Shown piece by piece: positions 22,351 through 27,760 of a stretch of 27,760 bases of DNA. The stretch is from positions 1 to 27,760 of the forward strand of contig CAZAFM010000022.1 in the NCBI GenBank assembly GCA_964484395.1, read 5' to 3'. The translations under genes were made by a program, and so were the position numbers. The notes under the pieces are model-generated. The model was not told the origin of the DNA, did no database searches, and worked only from the letters and a program-made list of their open reading frames with translations. This DNA is from CAZAFM01 sp964484395. GTDB taxonomy: Bacteria > Campylobacterota > Campylobacteria > Campylobacterales > CAZAFM01. The first letter of the stretch is position 1. Every line of letters starts with the position of its first letter.

Positions 22351-22401
22351 GTAGATAATATGTTCAACCTTTTGACTAAGTGTTTTTACTTTTTTTGCCA
22401 T
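22327..22401 (-). CDS. Candidate 24-residue microprotein antisense to the rdgB end
   Basis: On the minus strand, AAGGAG (22414-22409) stands exactly 7 bases before ATG 22401. The frame reads MAKKVKTLSQKVEHIIYL, then LGAKIF and TAA. The sequence is basic and forms an amphipathic helix with hydrophobic residues. The consensus ribosome site is the main argument, since nothing else on that strand would use it. The ATG is 44 bases from the divergent OmpR-like gene, so the two would share a promoter region. The size makes chance possible; no homologue is recognised. Confidence 0.45.
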   Translation of the reverse strand: MAKKVKTLSQKVEHIIYLLGAKIF

Positions 22402-22445
22402 AGTTTAACTCCTTTTTTGTATATAACAAGCAAAAAGCATACCCT

Positions 22446-23123
22446 ATGAGAATATTGATATTCAAAAAGAATGATAGTTTTAGAGAGATACTAGAGAGCT
22501 CTTTGAAGACAAATAAACACAATCTTGTAGTTACTGATGACTTAGAGGTTGCTAAAAACATAATTCTCCAAGGATGTCTTGACCTAGCTATTTTTGACTC
22601 CCATGCTTACTTAAAAGAGAGTATTAAGATACTTCAGTTCATAAATTATATGGTCAAAAACCTCATAAAGTTAGCCACCATATCGCCTGATATAGAGCCA
22701 AAAAAGCTATCAATTCTCTATAACCTAGGATGTAGTGATCATATAAAATCACCTTTTTTACTAGAGGAGTTCTTGATAAAAGTCAAAATTTATGAAAAAA
22801 ATCTTCAAAAAAAGCACCAAAAACATATACTTCTAGGTAGAAGCTATATGTTTGATAAGCATGAATTGATGCTCTATTATGGTGAACTTCCAGTAAAACT
22901 AACAAAAAAACAGAGAATGATAATGGATGTGCTTGTTTCAAATCTAGGTATTCCAGTTGATTTTGAAAAACTAAGAGATAGTGTCTGGAATGGTGACTTG
23001 ATAGATAATGCAACCATAAGAGCAGAGATAAATCGCTTAAAAAAGGTCTTTGATGAGGATATTATAAAAAACTCAAGAGGAGTAGGGTATATGGTAGAAA
23101 GAAGTGAGTTTATCACACTCTAA
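22446..23123 (+). CDS. OmpR-type regulator with atypical receiver domain
   Basis: This 225-residue protein has a receiver domain (about 1-115) and an OmpR winged helix (about 125-222) with VKLTKKQRMIMDVLVSN, LRDSVWNGDLIDNATIRAEINRLKKVF and the wing SRGVGYMVE. In the receiver, Asp51 (IFDSH), Ser80 and Lys101 (IKSPF) are kept, but the acidic pocket that binds magnesium, normally E-D-D at 7-9, is K-K-N. Phosphorylation is therefore doubtful. This recalls the phosphorylation-independent HP1043 regulator of Helicobacter, though the rest of the sequence differs. No histidine kinase gene is adjacent. Confidence 0.82.
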   Translation: MRILIFKKNDSFREILESSLKTNKHNLVVTDDLEVAKNIILQGCLDLAIFDSHAYLKESIKILQFINYMVKNLIKLATISPDIEPKKLSILYNLGCSDHIKSPFLLEEFLIKVKIYEKNLQKKHQKHILLGRSYMFDKHELMLYYGELPVKLTKKQRMIMDVLVSNLGIPVDFEKLRDSVWNGDLIDNATIRAEINRLKKVFDEDIIKNSRGVGYMVERSEFITL

Positions 23124-23413
23124 GGAGCAGGAGGCATCTCTAAATCTATTGGTATCTCAGTTGTTAAAAATTTAAACTTTATGTCTTCAAGCTTTTTTTC
23201 TAAAGCTTTGTTCTCTTCTAGTAGGGAGTCTCTTTGGATTTGTAGATTGTCTATGTTTTTACTACTGTAGTATATTTGGTTCCTTAGGTAGATTTTGGGT
23301 ATAAAAAGAAAGTTCATAAGTAGCATAAATGCAAAAACAAAAAGAAGAATTCTGACACTTAACTCCTCTTTCTCGGGTTTTAGGTCTTCTAATAACTGAT
23401 CTTTATCTTCCAT
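23120..23413 (-). CDS. FtsL-like cell-division protein candidate
   Basis: This is a 97-residue protein with a charged cytoplasmic N-terminus (about 20 residues), one transmembrane helix (VRILLFVFAFMLLMNFLF) and a periplasmic coiled-coil (NIDNLQIQRDSLLEENKALEKKLEDIKFK) ending in a Pro-rich tail. This is the architecture of FtsL/FtsB-type divisome proteins. It lies 7 bases downstream of rsmH, the very place of ftsL in most bacteria. FtsL sequences diverge strongly, so position and topology are the main evidence. Here no ftsI follows; the gene converges on the OmpR-like regulator with a 4-base overlap. Confidence 0.7.
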   Translation of the reverse strand: MEDKDQLLEDLKPEKEELSVRILLFVFAFMLLMNFLFIPKIYLRNQIYYSSKNIDNLQIQRDSLLEENKALEKKLEDIKFKFLTTEIPIDLEMPPAP

Positions 23414-23420
23414 AATTCCT

Positions 23421-24326
23421 CTACTCTATCTCAAAAACTCTAAGTTTAGCACTTCTTGACCTTGGGTTTGTCTTTAGCTCCTCTTTGCTGGCAATAATAG
23501 GTTTTTTGGTTATTATTTTTCCTATAGCATTATCACCTCCACATAGGCATTTTATACTTTCACTAGGGCATATACAGTTTTTTGCCCACTGTTTAAAAGC
23601 ATCTTTAATAAGCCTATCTTCTAAAGAGTGAAAACTTATAAATGCAATTTTACAGTTTTTTAGATTTTTTACTCGTAAAAGAAGTTTTTCTATCTCTTCT
23701 AGTTCACTATTTACTTCTATTCTCAAAGCCTGATAGATTTTGGCTAAAAGCTTGTTATCTGTATATTTAAACTTCGAACTTATGGCTTCTTGAAGCTCTT
23801 TTCCGCTTCTTATAGGACTGTTTTCTCTATATTCAGTTATTGCAGAGGCTAGTTTTTTGTACTCTCGTATTTCCCCATAATCCTTAAATATCTGCTCAAG
23901 CTCTGCATCTCTATATGTGGCTAATATATCTTTTGCATCTTTTTTGACGCTTCTATCCATCCTCATATCAAGCTCACTACTACTAAAGCCAAAGCCCCTA
24001 TTTTTACTATCAAGTTGCAGTGATGACACTCCAAAGTCAGCTAGGATACCTCTAATACTGCTTTTGTCTACTCTATCTAGCACTTCCCCAAAAGCACCAT
24101 GTATAAACTCAACTCTTGAGGCAAACCTATTTAGTCTTTTTTGAGAAAACTCCAGAGCTTCTCTGTCTCTATCATTGCATATAAGTTTTATGTTTTGGTT
24201 TTTTTGTAGTATGAGCTCTGAGTGAGAACCAAAGCCTACAGTGCAATCAATGATAGTTCCACTATCTATATCACAAAAAACATCACTAGTCTCAGTAGGT
24301 AAAACAGGGATGTGAGGTATATCCAT
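23421..24326 (-). CDS. rsmH: 16S rRNA (cytosine-1402-N4)-methyltransferase RsmH
   Basis: This 301-residue protein has the family start HIPVLPTE, the SAM-binding TIIDCTVGFGSHSE, ADFGVSSLQLD followed by RGFGFS and ELDMRMDR, and ISFHSLEDRLIKDAFK towards the C-terminus, ending with NPRSRSAKLRVFE. It methylates C1402 in the decoding centre of 16S rRNA. The middle part is the usual helical insertion. The gene heads a two-gene unit with the FtsL-like protein and is divergent from the aldolase-like gene. Confidence 0.97.
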   Translation of the reverse strand: MDIPHIPVLPTETSDVFCDIDSGTIIDCTVGFGSHSELILQKNQNIKLICNDRDREALEFSQKRLNRFASRVEFIHGAFGEVLDRVDKSSIRGILADFGVSSLQLDSKNRGFGFSSSELDMRMDRSVKKDAKDILATYRDAELEQIFKDYGEIREYKKLASAITEYRENSPIRSGKELQEAISSKFKYTDNKLLAKIYQALRIEVNSELEEIEKLLLRVKNLKNCKIAFISFHSLEDRLIKDAFKQWAKNCICPSESIKCLCGGDNAIGKIITKKPIIASKEELKTNPRSRSAKLRVFEIE

Positions 24327-24384
24327 ATTACTCTTTCAGTAGTCAAGTTGTATTATTATACAAAAACAAACTAAAAGGGTCTAT

Positions 24385-25002
24385 TTGGAGAAGCAACTTT
24401 CTACACTTATTGCTAAGGTATCGCTGTCTATGTTCAGAAAAAACTTTTTTGGAGTTTATCATGGAGCTATCTCTGCTAAGATAGATAGAGATAAGTTTTT
24501 GATAAACAGAAATGATGCTATTTTTGATGAGATGGATGAAAATAGTCTTATGGAGTTACACCACAAAAAAGACTACAGATGGAAGGATGCAAGTATAGAT
24601 GCTCCTATTCACTCCAATATCTATCAGAAGTTTAGTGATGCTAAGTATATAGCCTACTCTATGCCACCATACGCCACCGCATACGCAAGTCGATACTCCA
24701 AAATATATCCAGAAGACTACTTTGGATATAGAAATCTAGGCGAAATATCTGTGTATAATCCAAGAACATTTGAGGATTGGTATGAGAGGGCTGATGTTGA
24801 GATACCAAGAAGATTAAGAGATAGTAAGAAAAACTTTCTTCTTATTCGTGGATACGGTCTGTATGTGTTTGAAAGAGATATAAATACCCTTGCAAAAACA
24901 ACAGCTCTTGTAGAAAACAGTTGTAGAATACTCTACTTATCAAAAGCTTTAGAAAAAAGATCTGTTGTAAACTCAGTAGATGATGGTATATATTTGATGT
25001 AA
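24385..25002 (+). CDS. Class II aldolase/adducin-like protein
   Basis: This 205-residue protein resembles the class II aldolase fold (fuculose/ribulose-phosphate family): an early GVYHGAISAKIDRDKFLIN strand pair matching the glycine-rich phosphate loop region, ASIDAPIHSNIYQKF where family members have an E/A-P-x-H segment, and a later FLLIRGYGLYVF, akin to the HG-x-x-V strand. Two of the zinc-binding His positions appear changed (RGYGLYVF instead of HGxxxxG), so metal-dependent aldolase activity is uncertain. The start is TTG 24385, with AAAAGGG upstream. It stands alone between rsmH and flgL. Confidence 0.65.
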   Translation: MEKQLSTLIAKVSLSMFRKNFFGVYHGAISAKIDRDKFLINRNDAIFDEMDENSLMELHHKKDYRWKDASIDAPIHSNIYQKFSDAKYIAYSMPPYATAYASRYSKIYPEDYFGYRNLGEISVYNPRTFEDWYERADVEIPRRLRDSKKNFLLIRGYGLYVFERDINTLAKTTALVENSCRILYLSKALEKRSVVNSVDDGIYLM

Positions 25003-25031
25003 TCTAAGCCATTAGGGTTTAAGGCTTAGAT
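25002..25031. terminator. Bidirectional terminator between the aldolase-like gene and flgL
   Basis: ATCTAAGCC and GGCTTAGAT are perfect 9-base arms with a 12-base loop. The TAA of the plus-strand gene overlaps the left edge, and the TAA of flgL lies in the right arm. Long T tracts are missing on both sides. Confidence 0.6.
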
Positions 25032-27584
25032 ATAGTTCACTAGTGATAGTTGGTTGATTTTGCCTATGGAGCTTAGCATAGCTTGGTAGTTTAGCTGAAG
25101 TTGTGATAGTTGCATACTTGCTTCTGCCATATCGGTATCTGCTATATCTGATTTTAAGGTCTTAGCTTGAACTATCATAATCTCATTTCTTTCAAATGAG
25201 TGTTGAAGTGCATTTCCTTGTGAACCATTTTTGGCGTGGATTTTGTTTACATGATCCATAAGATGGTCAAAAACAGCGATTGAGTTTTGTATGCCAATAC
25301 TTCTAGGGTCAGCATCGTAGTCTTTTTCTTCATTGTATCCATCTGGTCTATAAATTTTGTTTTTAACAGCATCTATAGCAGCATCTACTGAAGTAAAAAA
25401 GTCCACATGAGGGTCATCTATAGTAAGAGCATTATTCTCATGAAAAGATAGTCTTGCAAAATCAGCACTCCCTGCAGTAAAGTCTGTATTCTCATCATCA
25501 TACATTGCTAGTTCTATCTCTGATTCATTTTGTGTTTTATCATAAACCTCAAATCTGCCTTTGTAATCAAGTGAAACATCAACCATCTCTTGAGAGGCTT
25601 GCATAGCATCTCTGTAGTCATTTACATTAGCAGGCGCATTACCGGGTGATGGGGTGGTACCAGAGGCAACAAGGTTTGAGAAGTTAAGTCCTATCTCCAT
25701 AACATTACTTAGTTGCTCATATGTAACCTCATCAGCAGGAGTTGAGGTTGTTGAGTCAAAGTTCTCAAAAAGTTGATAAGGACCATAGTTTACGCCTGTA
25801 TCTGTATTTGTAAGTCCATATGTGCTTCCTCCATTAGCAAGGTTTACATCTATATGGTATGGTGTTCCATTTACATCTACCAAATCCATGTTAATAGTTT
25901 TACCATCTAGTGAGTATTCATAGCTTCCATCTACTCTTTGTGGGCTTGAAACCTCTATAAGTTTTGTCTTAGCGGTTGCATACTCGTTATTGTGAGCTAT
26001 AACTTGTGATGTGTTTGCATTTAGGTATGAGCCACTTTTTTGAAACCTTACCTTATCCACTTCAGCACTAAAATCATTTGCAAATATATCTGTCCCACTA
26101 TCTGAGGCTATCTGAACATCAAGTGAACTCATCCCATCGTATGGAGGATTTTGGATATCTGTTCTTGTTTGTAGGACTGTTTTATCAGTTATGATTATTC
26201 TGCCATTTGTTAGCTCAACATCAATATCATCATAGTTTGGCGCACCTACTGTTGAGTAGTTTTGCTTTATCTGTGTGAGTAGGTCATCTACAGTTGCACC
26301 AGCACCTAGTGGAGTAACAGGTCCTACTGCACCACCTGGAGCTGTTCCATCAGGACTAACAGCAGTACCTGAGAGTTCTAAATCAGGTCCATCTACACCA
26401 AAAACATCAAGAATAGTATCAGTAGGTCTAGCTATTGAGTTATCATCTCGTTTAAGTACTGTAGGGATTTCATGTATCCTATGGTCACTATCTTCCATAA
26501 CTGATTGTGCATCTGTAGAGGTTGGTAGTGAGTAGTAGTTGCTTTTTACATACTCAGTTATTCGTTCACCAGAAGCGATAAGGGCATCTGTATCATTTAC
26601 ATCAGCTTTTGATGAGACCATATGGAAGTTTATCTTGCTTGAGCCTTCTGTTAGATCTTTTACCTCTATCTGTCCCCATTCATTCATAGATACATCTACT
26701 ACTTTGTTTGTAGTTGTATTTCCAAAAGCCACACCAACTCTATCTAGCATATCCCGTACTGTAGTAGCATTACTTTCATCTATGTAGTCTGGGTTTAGTG
26801 AGAACTTCTCTGTAAATCCAACACCATTTGTATTGGTTCCAGAAATATAGAAAAACTCAGGCGGGTCATCAGTAGTTATATCATTATCATCACCCAAGAA
26901 TGACCTTAGTGTATCAGACTCCTTAGAGAAGACTTTTTCACCCGGATTGCCCTTTTCATTAGGACTCATGATGTCTGGGTGTAGCTCTTCTTGGTTGTAG
27001 TGCTTTACATTGGTAGTTAGAATTCTGTTTTTATTATCATCACTTCCTAAGAACAACTCTTTGCCAGTTATGTTATATGTTAGAAGATTGCCAGAGCCTA
27101 CAAGTGCTTGTAGTTTTTCATCATTTCCATGATATCTACCATTTTTATCTATTGGTTTGGTGGATGTAGCTGTTCCACCTAGTATATACTGCTCTCCTAC
27201 AGTTGTATTTGCAAGAGATACAAAAAAATCCCTAAAGCCCTCAAGATCATTAGCAATAGCCTCTATACTCTCATCTGAGTGAATCTCATTTGCAGCATGA
27301 GTAAGCTTTGTTTTAAACTGATCCATACTCTGAGATAGTTGACTTAGGGCGGTATCGGTATTATCAGAAAACTTCCTACCACTTTGTGCTACTGTTTTGG
27401 ATTGATTGAGTGTGGTTACTTCATAATCAAGCCTAAGGGTTTCAGCAAATGTAGAGCTACCCTCATTAGCAAACTGTATCTTCATACCTGAGCTAAGCTT
27501 TTTGGTTATATCAAGTAGGCTACCTTGAGTTCTTTGTTGATACTCTTGCATCATAAGATAGCTTGTGTTAAAACCTATTCTCAT
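25026..27584 (-). CDS. flgL: Flagellar hook-associated protein FlgL, unusually large
   Basis: This 852-residue protein has flagellin-type ends: N-terminal RIGFNTSYLMMQEYQQRTQ, LSSGMKIQFANEG, TVGEQYILGGT, and C-terminal EIMIVQAKTLKSDIADTDMAEASMQLSQLQLNYQAMLSSI. Both form the coiled D0/D1 region that joins hook to filament. FlgL of enteric bacteria has about 310 residues; here roughly 550 residues of beta-rich sequence are inserted between the ends, as in other Campylobacterota, including a Gly/Pro-rich stretch (TAPGGAVGPVTPLG). The insertion should be exposed on the outside of the filament junction. A sigma-54 type promoter lies 37 bases upstream. Confidence 0.92.
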   Translation of the reverse strand: MRIGFNTSYLMMQEYQQRTQGSLLDITKKLSSGMKIQFANEGSSTFAETLRLDYEVTTLNQSKTVAQSGRKFSDNTDTALSQLSQSMDQFKTKLTHAANEIHSDESIEAIANDLEGFRDFFVSLANTTVGEQYILGGTATSTKPIDKNGRYHGNDEKLQALVGSGNLLTYNITGKELFLGSDDNKNRILTTNVKHYNQEELHPDIMSPNEKGNPGEKVFSKESDTLRSFLGDDNDITTDDPPEFFYISGTNTNGVGFTEKFSLNPDYIDESNATTVRDMLDRVGVAFGNTTTNKVVDVSMNEWGQIEVKDLTEGSSKINFHMVSSKADVNDTDALIASGERITEYVKSNYYSLPTSTDAQSVMEDSDHRIHEIPTVLKRDDNSIARPTDTILDVFGVDGPDLELSGTAVSPDGTAPGGAVGPVTPLGAGATVDDLLTQIKQNYSTVGAPNYDDIDVELTNGRIIITDKTVLQTRTDIQNPPYDGMSSLDVQIASDSGTDIFANDFSAEVDKVRFQKSGSYLNANTSQVIAHNNEYATAKTKLIEVSSPQRVDGSYEYSLDGKTINMDLVDVNGTPYHIDVNLANGGSTYGLTNTDTGVNYGPYQLFENFDSTTSTPADEVTYEQLSNVMEIGLNFSNLVASGTTPSPGNAPANVNDYRDAMQASQEMVDVSLDYKGRFEVYDKTQNESEIELAMYDDENTDFTAGSADFARLSFHENNALTIDDPHVDFFTSVDAAIDAVKNKIYRPDGYNEEKDYDADPRSIGIQNSIAVFDHLMDHVNKIHAKNGSQGNALQHSFERNEIMIVQAKTLKSDIADTDMAEASMQLSQLQLNYQAMLSSIGKINQLSLVNYI

Positions 27585-27620
27585 CTTATACCCTTTATGT
27601 AAGGTTTCTTAGACTATGGA

Positions 27621-27636
27621 AGCAAATAGAGTTCCA
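27621..27636 (-). promoter_or_regulatory. Sigma-54 (RpoN) promoter of flgL
   Basis: Read on the minus strand, TGGAAC-TCTAT-TTGCT has the invariant GG and GC exactly 10 bases apart, matching the -24/-12 consensus, and ends 36 bases before the flgL ATG. RpoN control fits the hook-stage genes of polar flagella in Campylobacterota. AAAGGG near 27590-27600 is the ribosome site. Confidence 0.7.
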
Positions 27637-27703
27637 CACTAACTAAAGCTCTACACCAAGCATATCGTCTTCTAGTTAAGATTGTTTTAGGGGGAGGTAG
27701 GGT

Positions 27704-27720
27704 AGAGCTACCAAAGCTCT
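27704..27720. terminator. Short hairpin at the end of the gene upstream of flgL
   Basis: AGAGCT-ACCAA-AGCTCT is a perfect 6-base stem overlapping the stop codon of the partial gene. No T tract follows on the minus strand, so terminator activity is doubtful. Confidence 0.35.
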
Positions 27721-27760
27721 ATTATCTCCTCTTTGATTTTAAAGGCTTCATTCTCATAAC
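27708..27760 (-). CDS. C-terminal end of an unidentified gene running out of the window
   Basis: On the minus strand an open frame enters at the window edge and reads YENEAFKIKEEIIELW before TAG at 27710-27708. Only 16 codons are visible. The composition is protein-like and the frame ends well before the flgL promoter, but the product cannot be recognised. Confidence 0.4.
   Translation of the reverse strand, partial: YENEAFKIKEEIIELW

Noticed and set aside
26275..26787. Plus-strand open frames inside flgL
   Set aside because: Composition (Ser, Thr, Pro-rich) is that of an antisense shadow of flgL codons; no start signals.

Overview
This is an AT-rich, densely coded stretch of a bacterial chromosome, most likely from a free-living member of the Campylobacterota (Sulfurimonas/Sulfurovum-like; genus not determinable by eye). 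The reasons are the strong A+T and AAA/AGA/ATA codon bias, a polar-flagellum type FlgL with a large central insertion, an rsmH gene followed by a small FtsL-like gene outside a full dcw cluster, an atypical OmpR-type regulator, promoters dominated by a TATAAT -10 box, and many TTG starts. No rRNA, tRNA, CRISPR array or insertion sequence was seen, and no gene-free stretch exceeds 300 bases.

Layout. 1-1555 is a small accessory patch: a frameshifted YoeB-type toxin remnant, an intact antitoxin/MazF-PemK toxin pair with a consensus promoter and overlapping palindrome, a retropepsin-like aspartic protease, and a small ORF broken by an amber codon. 1573-8338 is a surface-polysaccharide region: GtrA flippase-like protein, a GtrB/DPM1-like glycosyltransferase and a large multi-pass glycosyltransferase (together resembling a three-gene Gtr system), then a NodU/CmcH carbamoyltransferase, a WcaA-like glycosyltransferase and a WecA/WbpL-like polyprenyl-phosphate sugar-1-P transferase. 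A Uma2-family nuclease-like gene follows.

8932-10661 holds an iron-storage nanocompartment: an encapsulin shell protein and, immediately upstream, an encapsulated ferritin with a C-terminal targeting peptide, divergent from a Fur/PerR-family regulator. The intergenic region carries two inverted repeats. 10664-13154 codes for an RRM RNA-binding protein, a small membrane protein, a ferredoxin-thioredoxin-reductase/rhodanese fusion and a ferritin-like helical protein. 13190-16019 is a probable lipid-remodelling locus: an Agt-like family 4 glycosyltransferase, a divergent PlcP-like metallophosphoesterase and a short diacylglycerol-kinase-like protein. It is followed by a STAS-STAS-CheX fusion and an AEC-family permease.

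18356-24326 is mostly housekeeping: tsaD, two tiny membrane proteins, a YajR-like MFS exporter, rdgB, an OmpR-like regulator with a degenerate acidic pocket, an FtsL-like protein and rsmH. The window ends with a small class II aldolase-like protein and a very large flgL preceded by a sigma-54 type promoter, plus the last codons of another gene. Several convergent gene pairs end inside shared hairpins that probably act as bidirectional terminators.
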